Shown here piece after piece: positions 8,758 to 19,016 of a stretch of DNA of 64,000 nt. The stretch's first letter is position 1. Each line of letters starts with the position of its first letter. The notes under the pieces are model-generated. The model was not told where the DNA came from and did not search any database. It saw only the letters and a program-made list of their open reading frames with translations. Source of the DNA: Haematococcus lacustris (lineage: Eukaryota > Chlorophyta > Chlorophyceae > Chlamydomonadales > Haematococcaceae); the NCBI GenBank assembly GCA_030144725.1, contig JASKMD010000005.1, positions 1,357,476-1,421,475 on the forward strand. The letters are read 5' to 3'. A program made the translations under genes and the position numbers.

Positions 8758-11700
8758 CACACCATACTAAAGATAAGCCGAGGAATCGCTGTGTGCTGTG
8801 GGCAGCCCATGTCCCACACTTCCTGCGCCTCATTGCTTGCACAGGCAGTGGGTTGCCAGTGCGGTATGTGAAGGCACCGCTGCTCTTCTGTTCAGTGCTG
8901 TTCGGTGCAGGCTGGATGACTGAGGCATGATCTCATGGAGGGAAGTAGGTCGGTCCCTGCCTCCTCTTACCGCCAGCACAGCCTTCTCATGCACGTGGTA
9001 ACCCAGCCAGAAGCCAGTCAGCCCAGCGTACGCCACAGCCGCAGCGAAGCGTGAAGGATGGGGGCGGCGCCACAGGGAGATGGCTGCCGGCAGCACCCCT
9101 ATCAGGAGCAGCAGAAGACACGTCCAGGGCTGCACCTGTGGTCAGCGGCAGCGGGGAGGAGGGGAAGCAGGTGAGCAGCAGTGGAGCGAGTCAGGGCCAG
9201 GTGCTGCCCGTTGCTCAGGTGGGTCACGTAGGCTGCAAGATGGGGAAGGGGTGTTGATGGAAAAATGGAGGAGCAATGACCAAAAGGGATAAGAAAAAAA
9301 CCACTTGGAGCTAAGTCCCACTTGGAGCACAGTGTCTTGGGCTTGCCATGTGGCTACCTGGGGAGCTGCCTAACCCAACCGCCATCCTGCCTGCAGCAGC
9401 CCGCAGGTTGCAGACGTTTGCTTAGGGCCCAGGACTGCTGCACACACCTGGGGCAGCACCCTGAAGCGCGCCACGCCCACAACGCCACCTGTGCAACTAC
9501 ACGGTGTGCTCAACAAGGGCGAGGGGTCAAGGGGCCCATAGCTTGCAGGAAGAAAGGAGAGGGTTGCGAGGAGGAGGTCCAGGAAGGAGAGCAGGGCTGT
9601 GAGGTTCACCTACCTCAAGCTGCACCTCCCTCCCTCCACTGCTGCCTCTGCTGTCGCACTCCTGTTCCCTCCCTCCTGCCCTCCCACACTCCACTCACTG
9701 GCAGAGTCAACCCAGGCATGAGGGCAGCTTCCCTCCAACTTCGCATCACACTCAGCTGCAGGCCCCACTCCCCCCAGCCCTCCCCGCCCCTCAAGTGTCA
9801 GGGAGGGCTGGAGCCATGCCAGCAGGGCTGACGGCAGGCGGGGCAGAAGGGCGGCCAGAGCACGGTCAGCAGCGCTGTACAGGGCCCACAGGTTGGCTGC
9901 CCAGTATGCGTGAGTAAGGCCACGTTTGAACGGGAAGAGGCGCTGCAGCAGCTGTGGTCAGGGTGAGGGGGCAGGCATGTGGCCAGGGTCAGGGTCAGGG
10001 CCAGGGTCAGGGTCAGGGTCAGGGTCAGGGTCAGGGTCAGGGTCAGGGTCAGGGTCAGGGTCAGGGTCAGGGTCAGGGTCAGGGTCAGGGTCAGGGTCAG
10101 GGTCAGGGTCAGGGTCAGGGTCAGGGTCAGGGTCAGGGTCAGGGTCAGGGTCAGGGTCAGGGTCAGGGTCAGGGTCAGGGTCAGGGTCAGGGTCAGGGTC
10201 AGGGTCAGGGTCAGGGTCAGGGTCAGGGTCAGGGTCAGGGTCAGGGTCAGGGTCAGGGTCAGGGTCAGGGTCAGGGTCAGGGTCAGGGTCAGGGTCAGGG
10301 TCAGGGTCAGGGTCAGGGTCAGGGTCAGGGTCAGGGTCAGGGTCAGGGTCAGGGTCAGGGTCAGGGTCAGGGTCAGGGTCAGGGTCAGGGTCAGGGTCAA
10401 GCTGAGACCATACCTGGTGAAGCTGCCCAGTAGCCAGGAACGGCCCCAGCGACACTGCGCTCACAGCCACCACGCTGGACCCCATGACTGCCAGCCTCAC
10501 CAGGCCTCGCCCCAGCCATACCCTGACTGTCAGGGCGTCCTCCTGGAGCGGCATCTGCTGCAGTTGCTGCTCTTGCTGCTTCTGCTGCTTGTGCTGGGTA
10601 CTGGGTGGGTCACGCAAAGAAGGGCGTGGGTCAGAGGGTGTTGGCAGTGAGTCGGAGGTGTGTTGGGTGGAGGGCTGGCCAGGCGGGAAGCACCAGTGGC
10701 GCAGGATGTAGACAAGGTACAGTGGGGCACAATACACATAGAGGTGCTTCAGGTGCAGCAGCACAGCGTACAGCACTCCTCCCAGCCAGTCCTGCCCTGA
10801 CTGCATGCAAGCCAAGGATGCCAGCAGCAGGCCTGCAACCAAGGGGTAGGGAAGGCAAGGTGAGGTGGGAGGCAGGCTGGGCAGCGGGAGGGGCTGAGAA
10901 CAGGAGGAACTGGGAGAGGCGCAGGGAGTGTGAAGGGGTGTGGTGCAGAGTGGGGTATGAGCAGGTGTGAGGCTTGCAGCTGGGACCAGGGACAGGGAAC
11001 GCTATTGCTGCTGCTGCTGCTATGGCTGCTGCTGCTGCTGCCTTGAGTCGCCTGCCAGTTGACAGCATGAGAGGCATATGGCCGTGGGAGCAGTAGTGGG
11101 AGCCAGCAAGGGAGCACAGACAGCCGGGCGGCTTACCCATCAGCACGCCGTTGTACTGGAAGTGGATGTGGTCCACCAGCAGCAGCCCCGCGTTGCAGGC
11201 AATGAGCGTGAACAGCAGCAGCCCTGCAGCAGGCCGCTGCTGCAAGTTGAGCTGCCTGCGGTCAGGTCAGCACTGCTTGCCAACCTTGCCAACCTGGCTG
11301 CTCCCGTGAGAAAGGATGCCAGCACAGGCCCCTGAGCCAGTGACAGCGCCACCCTGTTCTCAGCGGCTTAAGGCTACGCCCAGCGGTGAGATGCAGCTTG
11401 GTTAGCCACTGCTCAACCCCAGTCAGCCTGGGCCCTGATCTGTTCAACTGAGCCTCCTGCTGCATCGAGGACAACACACATGCTAGAGACAAGCAGCAGC
11501 GACAGTTGGACTTGGCCTCCCTCCCTTAAGCAGGCCAGCCCCCTGCATAGCCCACTGTATGACTGTGTGACTGAACCTGGTGCTGCGGACCACCGTTATA
11601 GAACAAAGCACCAGCGCACCGACAAAAGCAGAGCAGGACCACAGGGCGGACGAAGTGCAAAAAGGTCAGGAGCCAGGGGCAGGCCGTGCAGGCATAGGTA

Positions 11701-13866
11701 TGCACCCAGGGTGGTCACGAGTGAGGTCCAAGGCAAAGTGTGCCAGGAGGCCAGGGCCCAGGGGGCCAGGGGGCCAGGGGGCCAGGGGGCTAGGGGGGGA
11801 AGCCAGGATAACAGTAGGGGGCAGGGGCCGGAGCAGCTGCTCTCAGCCTCCTAGGTATTTAGCTGAGTGGGTAGGTGGGTAAGAGGAGAAGGAGTGCCAG
11901 GGCGGAGGAGATCCCTCAAACTCAAAGCGTAGGAGGTAAGAGAGGTAGCAAAGTGCGCTGTGTGCTGCCCTTGTTCCCGCCTTGTAGGGTCGCACGCCCG
12001 CCCCCACCCTGCGCTGGCAAAGAGGCCCCAGAGGGCTGCCTGCCTGGATAGCTGGCCTGGCTCGGCTCATTCTTGGCCTGGGTTATTCTGTGCAGGAGGG
12101 TTGCTTTTAACTGGCCCCCGCTTGGCACCTGCCTGGCAGCTGCATGCCTGGCTACGGGCGTAGTCTTGCTCTGTTTCTGACTGACCTGGCCAGTGCAGCA
12201 GCGCCCGCCAGGAGCAGCAGGTCGGTGCCAATCACTGACAGGCGTTGGAACAGCACTGTGGCGGGGCTGGCATACCCCAAGTTTGTCACCACCTGCACCA
12301 GCGGGCATGGGGGTGCGGTGGGAATCAGGTGAGCAAGAATGCCAGGGGAGGTTAAGAAGCTGCCAAGAAGGTGCCAGCTTGAGACAAGGGGTGTGCACAG
12401 CAGACAAGCATAGGTTAAGGGCAACACCATTACCAACATCCTTCGGCAGAGGTACAGCCTCCACTGCAATGACTCTGATTAGATGTGGAAACTGGCGCTG
12501 CTCCCTGCTGCTGTCGAGGTACCCCGTTGCGGCATACTCCATCAGGCCGACTGCCCCTGCTGTTTGCTGACGCCACTGCCTTTGCCACTTTGGCCACTCC
12601 CTGCCACCCTGCCACCACCACCCCTGGTGCTGTTGCCTGTAGCTGAACGCCTTGCCTCTTGTTTTGCTAGTGCTGACAAGGTTATGCTGCTTCTAGTCCT
12701 GCCTTTGCCTTGACGCGCTGCAATGCCCAGCAGCGATACCAGGCAGGCGATGCAGTGGTGTAAACCAACAACAAAAACAAAAACATACACTGGAAACATC
12801 TGAGAGGCTGTTTCAGGCCTGGTCTAGCCATCATCCTCATTAACCTGGCCCGATACTGACTTGACAGTGCTGCTTGGATGGGCTTTGCACAGGCCCTCAC
12901 TGCCCTGGGTGCTGCTGCTGGTCCCTGCTGCTGTCCCGCCAGGAAAGCCCCGCAACGCATGGGGGGCAGGGGTCACAGCACCCCTGTTGCTGCTGCATGT
13001 TGTGCTCTGCAGGCGACGTGGGCCTTAGCTGGTTGGTGACTCTGTCAGGTGGTGGTTTCACAGGGTGAAGTCCTAGCCCTGGCTTAGGGTCAGGCAGCAG
13101 CTTGGGTGAAATCACACCATGAGCATGCAGGCATGCTAGCATGCCCACCAGCATGCCAGGGTCCACCAGGCGAGCGATGTGCGATAGGCCCCACTCAAAC
13201 CATGCAAACAGGGGCGGGTAGTCCAGCGTCCACTCTGAGGTGGCCTCATGGTACCTGAGCAGGCGGGGCAGCTGTAGTCGTAGCGGTGTAGCGGTGGCAG
13301 CTCACTCACTCTACTGAGGCTGTGCTGTGCTGTGTGCTCCTTCCGTAAGTTGTGCTCCTTCCTCGCAACATTGTACTTCATCAACCCCAGCTGCTGCACC
13401 TGCTGCAGCTGCTACACCTCCTGCTGCTGCTGCCGCACCTGCTGCTGCTGCTGCTGTTTTACCTGCTGCGGCTGCTACACCTGCTGCTGCACCTGCTGCT
13501 CCACCTGCTGCTACACTTGCTGCTGCACCTGCTGCTGCTGCTGCACTTGTTGCAGTAATCCCATTGCTGCCCTGCTCGTCTTGTCAGCCCTGTTGCCTCT
13601 GATGCCTAGTCCGGCTGCCCCTCTTGCCCTAGTTGCTCACGGACAATCCTCTTCCCCATGGTGGACCTGGTGACCCTCCTGCCCTCTGCACTCCTGCCGT
13701 TCCCTCCCCCTTACCAGCGTGACACAGGCAGCGAGTGAGTAATGGCAAGCCAGTTGCGGTGAACTTCGAAGTCAGTGGAGCGGTACGTGGGGACCAGCAG
13801 CAACTTTACTGCTGTGACCAGCAGGCCGACGCCCCCCATAGCCCGAGTCATCCGCTGAGAACCCAT
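7693..13866 (-). CDS. ALG8: Dolichyl-P-Glc:Glc1Man9GlcNAc2-PP-dolichol alpha-1,3-glucosyltransferase (ALG8)
   Basis: ER membrane enzyme that adds the second glucose to the lipid-linked N-glycan precursor. Exons, 5' to 3' on the minus strand: 13866-13715, 13254-13149, 12292-12186, 11255-11137, 10832-10414, 9951-9699, 9488-9448, 9135-8971, 8516-8409, 7992-7693; all junctions are GT-AG, phases agree, and the total is 1770 nt (589 residues). Diagnostic motifs in order: [18 protein letters not shown] (its D matches the catalytic position of the ALG6/ALG8 family), [71 protein letters not shown], and a C-terminal [16 protein letters not shown]. Many hydrophobic segments. An in-frame ATG at 13956 would add 30 residues; I chose 13866 because it is closer to the conserved start and leaves room for a promoter. 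A Gln/Ser/Thr-rich insert in exon 5 makes it a little longer than the family norm. Confidence 0.93.
8671..8756. repeat. AGC trinucleotide microsatellite in an ALG8 intron
   Basis: About 28 AGC units, a few interrupted by TA at the left end, inside the intron between exons 8 and 9 (8517-8970). Non-coding in this gene model. Confidence 0.95.
9985..10399. repeat. GGGTCA hexanucleotide array filling an ALG8 intron
   Basis: About 69 almost perfect AGGGTC units. The ALG8 intron containing it spans 9952-10413, so the array makes up about 90% of the intron, leaving about 14 bp beside the donor and 30 bp beside the acceptor. G-triplets recur every 6 nt on the plus strand, a G-quadruplex-prone pattern; the ALG8 transcript carries the complementary TGACCC strand. 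Confidence 0.97.
11752..11800. repeat. G-rich GGGGGCCA octamer run in an ALG8 intron
   Basis: Several tandem GGGGGCCA-type units within the intron 11256-12185. Plus strand is G-rich. Confidence 0.85.
13390..13555. repeat. CTG/ACC-rich low-complexity run in ALG8 intron 1
   Basis: Irregular CTGCTGCACC-type trinucleotide-based repeats within the intron 13255-13714. Open frames across it are compositional artefacts. Confidence 0.85.
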
Positions 13867-13965
13867 AGCCCACACCTGATCGGCGAGTCTCAGCAATGAC
13901 GGCGGTGTGGCAATTCCATTGTGACCCAGTTCATGTTCAGTTCGTGTTGCGCACAATAACTTGAC
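13867..13965. promoter_or_regulatory. Divergent ALG8 / TRM10 intergenic promoter region
   Basis: Only 99 bp separate the chosen ALG8 start (13866, minus) from the first in-frame TRM10 ATG (13966, plus). Both genes must start from this stretch or from within each other's 5' parts. No TATA box or known element is evident. If the alternative starts are used (ALG8 13956, TRM10 14038), the overlap or gap changes, so the transcript starts need mapping. Confidence 0.5.
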
Positions 13966-16900
13966 ATGTTTAACCTCGGTGTCCGACTAGATGCGAAAGA
14001 CGTGTTCGTCAGTGCGTCGAGCAGGCGGTCACCATGCATGCCAGCAGCAGCTCGAGTGCGCTGCTCCCATTGCGTCCATCATGAGGCTCAGCTTCCCACG
14101 ACCTGCCCAGCAGCCCGGCTGCCAGTGCTGGACGACCCAGTTTTGCAGGCTCAGATAGTGGCCTGGTCTACCAAGGTGGCGGCCATTGAGGGCATTGTGA
14201 AGGAGCGGGGTGTGGAGTTTCGGCGTGTGCGCATTGCAGCACTGAGGTACGGCACCATGTCGACCACCACCACTAGCAGGCCAGCAGCAGTGAAGCCCTT
14301 TGCAATCGTACCCCCCACCATCAGGCAGTTGTTGTAAACTACCACACCCTCAACTGTCTGATTAAAGCGTGTGTGTGTGTATGTGTGTTTTGTGTTCAGA
14401 AGAGAGATGCAGGTCATCGCTGACAGCCTGCCAGCGAGTGTAGCTGAGCAGCTGGAAGCCTGGCTGCGCTGGCAGCGAGTGGCCAGGGTGGCGCAGCGAG
14501 AAGCCAGGCTCAGGGCGGCCAAGGATGCAGGTGAGGGTCAGCCTGCCTGCCCAGTGTAGACTGGCTGCTGAGAGGGGCTGGGAGGTACCTAGGCCAGGTA
14601 CAAATCAAACTGAGGTTGGGGTTGCCTACCAGTGTTTTTGTTTCGCCTTATACATAGCGATCGCTATAAAAAGCGACATTTCAGGGGTCCTTTTGCGTTA
14701 TGAAATGGTCGCTTCACTACCTCGCACTGCGCTATGAAAATTGCGATTTACCCTGAAATTTTGCGTATTTTAGCGTAGTTTTCGTTTAATTGTCTACCTG
14801 AGCGATGTTTTGAAGTAAGGTCGAGCTATAAAATCAGGGGTATGAACCTATGCCATGTCACTTTGAGATCATGCATCCGGGCGAAACTAAAAAATAACAC
14901 TGCCGCCTACCCCCTGTACTGCTGTCTGACCCCCTTAGGCGCCCTGGACTCGACAGTCAGGCATGATGCACATGTAGGCCAACACAGCGTATACACTGCA
15001 CATTAATTGTGCCACAGCAGGCCTTGGGTGCTCGGTCTCGCAACCGCCAGTAGCCCAGGTCAGGGTCTCTACGCTAGGTAGGCCCAGCTGCGCTGGCCAC
15101 CGGCATAGAAGGCAAGACACGACCAGCACTTGCCGAGGTTGGCAAAGTACTGACACAGGCTGACGGCCAGCTGCGAGCAGTGGGCCCCAATGTTGCCACA
15201 ATCCCCCGGCTGCTTCATGTTGCCCAGATTCACAATGCGGAGGTCAGCCTGTCTGCCTGGCCATGAGGCCAGGGCTGCCAGGTTGCCAGGCTCGCCAACA
15301 CAACATCTACGCCAGCATCAGCAGCAGATCTGATGTACACTGTGGTACATGCACATCATGCACATCAAGCGCAGCAAGCCGGCAGCTGAGCCCACTGAGG
15401 GCAAAGGCAAAGGCAAGGCAGCCAAAGCCAAGCCAGCGCCACAGCCAGGCAGGTGGCTGGACAGGGACTGCAATGCTGCATTGAACATGCAGCGCATTGG
15501 GGAGAGCAGGTGGCAGCCGCTGGAGCTGTGCTACTGGCCAGACCAGGGAGCTCTGCCAGCCAAGGGCAAGGAGTACCCTGGCCTGGGCTACAAGCGGCTG
15601 CGAGACCAGCCTCCCAAGGCCCAGCAGCAGCAGCAGCCTCCTGTGGCACAGTAGTGTGTGCCCCCTTTGTTGAGCTGTCATCAGCTTACAATTAGTGCAT
15701 GCAGGTCATGCCAACTCTACACGATAGCCATCGGGTCAGGCAATAGTGTAGGTGGTAGGTGGGCTCATGTGCCATGTGCACTGGGTTCACTCCACACAGC
15801 CCAATAACACTGTTTGAGTCGGGTCAGTTAGTGGCTGCTAGTGGCTGCTAGTAGGTACTTCTGATCCGGCTCAAATGGAGGCACTAGTGAGGGACAAGGG
15901 GGCTGCCAGGTTACTCTTTGTGGCTTGGCAGGAGCTGGGGTGGCTTTGTGATGTAGCTGGGGTAGCTGTGGTGTAGCTGGGGTGGCTTTGTGATGTAGCT
16001 GGGGTAGCTGTGGTGTAGCTGGGGTTGCTCTTTGTGGTGTAGCTGGGGTGTGAAAGCATGTGACGCGGGGTGCAGTGCTGTCTGGCCGGCCAATTTGGCA
16101 GATGTGTGAATATTTGTAAAGGCTGAGGCTCTTTGTGGGCTGAGGCCCTTGAGACCAGGGCTGCAAGTTAGCTGTAGGGACGCAGCCTGTGGGCATGTGC
16201 TGGCAGGGTGGTTGACTCCTGCGGACCTGCCTGCTGCACTGCCCACCTGCCTGCCTCATTTGAGTGGCTGCAGAGCCGGCAAACTGCAGCTGTAGGTGGT
16301 GTGGGGCTGATTGTGCTGTGCTAGTAGTGCTGCGTGTGCTGCCGCCCTCAGGGCCGCACATTGTGATTGACTGCAGCTTTGCCACGGAGCACTGCCGCCC
16401 TGGGCAAGAAACTACCAGCCTGGCCAAGCAGGTGATCCCTCGACCCTAAACTCCTCACACATGTGTGTGGGGTGGGGTGGGGTGGGGTGGGGCGCCTCTG
16501 TGTCGCTAGGACATACAGTGTGGCTGTGACGAGCTGTACAGGTTGAGTGGGCAATGGCCTTCAATCGCCGCTCTGAGCGCCCCGTGAGCTTGCACACCAC
16601 CAGTTGGCACGGCCCTGTTGCCGCCGCGGCTGCCCGCATCAACAGTCACACCTGGGACGTGACCTGCCACACGCAGCCCCTGCTGCAAGTGTTCACTCCT
16701 GAACAGGCAAGCTGGGTGGGCGGGTGGTGGAGGGCGTGGCGTGGTGTGGGGTAAGGGTGAGGGACACACCACCAGGCCTGGCTGCAGCCCTCGTGTGGCT
16801 GACATGCTACCAGTTGGCAGTGTGCGGCCCACTTGTTGGCGATGAACTCATTGCACAAGGCCTCATTGCCATCAAACTCAGTCCATCCAGGCAATGGTTC

Positions 16901-17951
16901 AACACAACAGAGGCGAGCATTGCATTTTGGTTGGGCTGACGGTTGGACTGTTTGCTGCGGCCAGGTGGTGATGCTGTCGCCTGACGCGGAGCACCCCCTT
17001 GTGGGCCTGCAGCCGGGCAGAGTGTATGTGATTGGAGGCATCGTGGACCGCACCATCCACAAGCAACTCACAGCTGACTATGCCGTGAGTGGCCACGTCG
17101 TAGAGCGTGCTGAGCGCAGGCCACAGACCAGGGTGCTCCCTGCCCCTGGTGGGGCAGGCAGCTGCCATGGGGTGTGACAGAGAGGTGTTTGAAGGGTTGC
17201 CCTGGAGCTGGTGTGCCATGACCCTGCTGTGCACCCCTGTCGGCCTGATATCTGGTCGAAATGCTTGCATTGGGTGGTGGAGATGGGTGCATGGGCTTGG
17301 CCTCATTATCAGTCAGGCTGCTGACCCTCGCCTCCCAGTCCCAGTCAAGGTGGCAGACGTCAAGGTGACAGACATGAAGGTGACAGCTCAGCTTCAGTAC
17401 TACCAAACAACACATGCAGGAAGGGATGTCTGCTCTAAGGTGAGGACCACTCAGTTGCGGCCCTGCCGGCTGCAGAAAGCGCATGGCCTGGAGCTGCGCC
17501 GGCTACCTGTGGCTGAGCTGGCAGGCAGGCTGGGCATGGATGCCCCAGGTAACAGGAATCTTCACACCATCCATGATGCCAGACGCAGGCCATCAGGATG
17601 CTGCTGTGTGTACATACGCGCCGCTGCACATATCGAGTTGTGTACATGTGCTCCTCACACTTGCATGGCCTGCTTATCACACGTGCATGTCCTTCACATC
17701 ATTGTGCGTGCGCTCGTGCGAGCGATGCAGGTGTGAACCGCTGCCCCGTTCTGAACGTGTCGGACGTGGCCAATGCTCTGATTGAGCACCACCGCTGTGG
17801 GGATTGGGTAGCAGCTTTGGACCTGTGCATCCCTCGCCGCAAGCGCAGCACCAAAGTGCCCAGGCCTAAGCAAAGCAGGGTCAGCAGGCTGGTGAGGCAG
17901 GCTACAGCGGCTGCAATAGAGCCTCAGGTTAGCCAAGGAGCACACGCATAG
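13966..17951 (+). CDS. TRM10: tRNA (guanine-9/adenine-9 N1)-methyltransferase, TRM10 family
   Basis: SPOUT-class enzyme that methylates N1 of purine 9 in tRNA. Exons: 13966-14246, 14400-14530, 16352-16431, 16542-16706, 16965-17084, 17476-17548, 17731-17951; phases agree, total 1071 nt (356 residues). Family motifs in order: HIVIDCSF, a [19 protein letters not shown] block, [32 protein letters not shown] (its VD holds the conserved catalytic-site Asp), [39 protein letters not shown], and a basic tail. The N-terminal part ends in a basic helix ([16 protein letters not shown]) as in family members. The intron after exon 4 has a GC donor (CAG|GCAAGC). Intron 2 (14531-16351) is 1.8 kb because it hosts Fanzor-like debris. 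The start could instead be ATG 14038; residues before about 50 are not conserved. Confidence 0.87.
14560..14930. other. AT-richer anonymous segment in TRM10 intron 2
   Basis: Clearly more AT-rich than its surroundings (runs such as TATAAAAAGCG, AAAAAATAAC). No coding frame, no repeat match elsewhere in the window. Possibly a foreign insert or an old transposon interior; no evidence decides. Confidence 0.35.
15005..15075 (-). pseudogene. Degenerate end of a Fanzor-like C terminus (minus strand)
   Basis: Read on the minus strand, this matches the last codons of the family (the GLGYKRLRD region and the TGTGGCACA just before the stop), with many changes and a stop codon. It lies in opposite orientation to copy B 290 bp away in the same intron. 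Confidence 0.45.
15364..15654 (+). pseudogene. TnpB/Fanzor-like C-terminal fragment, copy B (in TRM10 intron 2)
   Basis: Open frame from about 15364 to TAG 15652-15654 covers the basic linker ([11 protein letters not shown]), the RuvC-III-like [25 protein letters not shown] and the Gln-rich tail. It begins abruptly within KRSKPAAEP (copy A and C have KRSKRTKAEPAAEP there), so it is 5'-truncated and also lacks four residues. No catalytic RuvC-I/II region. Same strand as TRM10; it sits in the intron and is removed by splicing in the gene model. Confidence 0.55.
15655..15905 (+). ncRNA. Conserved 3' module of copy B: candidate guide-RNA scaffold / right end
   Basis: Matches 7046-7295 along its whole length with about ten differences. 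Stem: 15813-15825 pairs with 15863-15875. Ends GGGACAAGGGGGCTG at 15905; the next bases (CCAGGTTACTC...) are unrelated to those after the other copies. As it is inside TRM10 on the same strand, it could be released from the intron. Confidence 0.45.
15932..16050. repeat. Short minisatellite (about 45-bp unit, GTAGCTGGGGT core) in TRM10 intron 2
   Basis: About two and a half copies of a unit built from GTAGCTGGGGTGGCTTTGTG and GTAGCTGGGGTAGCTGTGGT, just after the copy-B right end. Confidence 0.85.
16467..16493. repeat. GGGGT pentamer run in a TRM10 intron
   Basis: Five GGGGT units in the 110-bp intron between exons 3 and 4. Same strand as the transcript, G-quadruplex-prone. Confidence 0.85.
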
Positions 17952-18002
17952 GTTGGGGTGATAAGAAATAGCTGCCTTGCCTGACCTGTTGTAGTGGGTG
18001 AG

Positions 18003-18580
18003 CGGCTGCTGGTTGGCCTGGCTGTTGAGGCCAGGCGATGGTCCATTCGCCTGACTCGGAGCACCCCTGGTTGACCTGCAGCTGGGCAGATTGTATGTGA
18101 TCAAGGCATTGTTGCCGACACTGTCTGATTGTGTCGTGCGTACTACAAAGGACAGGGACAGGTTCTGTGAGCCTTCCTTGCCTTGGACTTCCATGTGCAT
18201 TGGGTATACTCCACACAGCCCTTAACACCATTCGAGTCCCGCTATCAATCCCTAGTGGTCCCTAGTGGTTCGACTCATTTGGAGGCCCTAGTGAGGGACA
18301 AGGGGGCTGCACCTTGGCATGACGGCAATTGGGCAACTGGGCTGCAACTGGGGTCAGACACCGCGGGGTCAGAGACGGACACCTTTTATATGAAGTGCTG
18401 GACTTGCCTGTGTTTCTCTTGTGTTCTAGGGTGGAAGGCCCTAGTGCAGGGTCTGCAGCTGGTATGCAGCCCTAGTTATGCAGGCTGAGCACAGGCCACA
18501 GGCCAGGGTACTCCCTGCCCCTGGTGGGTGAGGCGGCTGCCACGGGGTGTGGCGAAGAGGAGGTGTTTGAGTGAAGCCCA
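18003..18580 (+). pseudogene. Decayed partial duplicate of TRM10 exon 5 and following intron, split by an insert
   Basis: 18003-18135 resembles 16944-17084 (intron end plus the exon with SPDAEHPL and YVIGG), for example shared GAGCACCCC, GACCTGCAGC/GGCCTGCAGC and TGTATGTGAT; the frame is broken. 18485-18580 resembles 17107-17200 of the next intron (shared CTCCCTGCCCCTGGTGGG and GAGGTGTTTGA). The 349 bp between (18136-18484) has no counterpart in TRM10 and contains the stand-alone Fanzor-type 3' module. So a TRM10 piece was copied downstream, then interrupted. Confidence 0.7.
18190..18309 (+). ncRNA. Stand-alone Fanzor-type 3' module, copy D (no protein upstream)
   Basis: About 120 bp diverged relative of the ends of modules A-C: CATGTGCA..GGGT..ACTCCACACAGCCC, then AACACCATTCGAGTC, and an identical terminal GGAGGCCCTAGTGAGGGACAAGGGGGCTG split here for length as GGAGGCCCTAGTGAGGGAC and AAGGGGGCTG. 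The GAGTC arm (18232-18236) can pair with GACTC (18272-18276); in copies A and B the second arm has GGCTC, so a G-U pair there is an A-U pair here. No Fanzor-like coding sequence precedes it, so it is a candidate non-autonomous element. Confidence 0.4.
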
Positions 18581-18758
18581 AGAGCTCATCACCCACAGTG
18601 GACAGGGTTATTTGTAACAATGAAAAGCATTCGATGGTTATCCCTTGCCTAAGGGAAAAGGCCACCTTGGACACCATTCAATCCATTGCTAAGACTGCTG
18701 ACAGCGCGTAGTCTCCCTACAACTAGGAGATGCGTTATCTGTAATCCTTAACCTAGAG

Positions 18759-19016
18759 CAGCCCCCTTGTCCCTCACTAGGGCCTCCATTTGAGCCGGAT
18801 CAGAAGTACCCACTAGGAGCCACTAACTAGATCCGACTCAAACAGTGTTATTGGGCTGTGTGGAGTAAACCCAGTGCACATGGCACATGAGCCCGCCTAC
18901 CACCTACACTATTGCCTGACCCGAGGGTTATGATGTAGAGTTGGCATGACAAAACATTGGCATGACCTGCATGCACTAATTGTGAGCTGATGACAGCTCA
19001 ACAAAGGGGGCACACA
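18759..19016 (-). ncRNA. Conserved 3' module of copy C: candidate guide-RNA scaffold / right end
   Basis: Minus-strand match to modules A and B, with a 16-18 bp internal duplication near 18945 and loss of one 10-bp TGGCTGCTAG unit from the loop. Stem arms 18830-18842 and 18789-18801 pair over 13 bp with a single G-U. Terminus at 18759; the adjoining flank (18758 and lower) differs from all other copies. Confidence 0.45.

Noticed and set aside
8638..8871. Poly-Ser / poly-Cys protein over the AGC microsatellite
   Set aside because: Lies in an ALG8 intron; frame is open because of the trinucleotide repeat.
9985..10399. Interstitial telomere repeat
   Set aside because: GGGTCA is not the TTTAGGG/TTTTAGGG type of green algae, and the tract lies precisely inside an intron.
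13715..13956. ALG8 start at 13956
   Set aside because: The added 30 residues are not family-like and would leave about 10 bp to the TRM10 start; kept only as an alternative.
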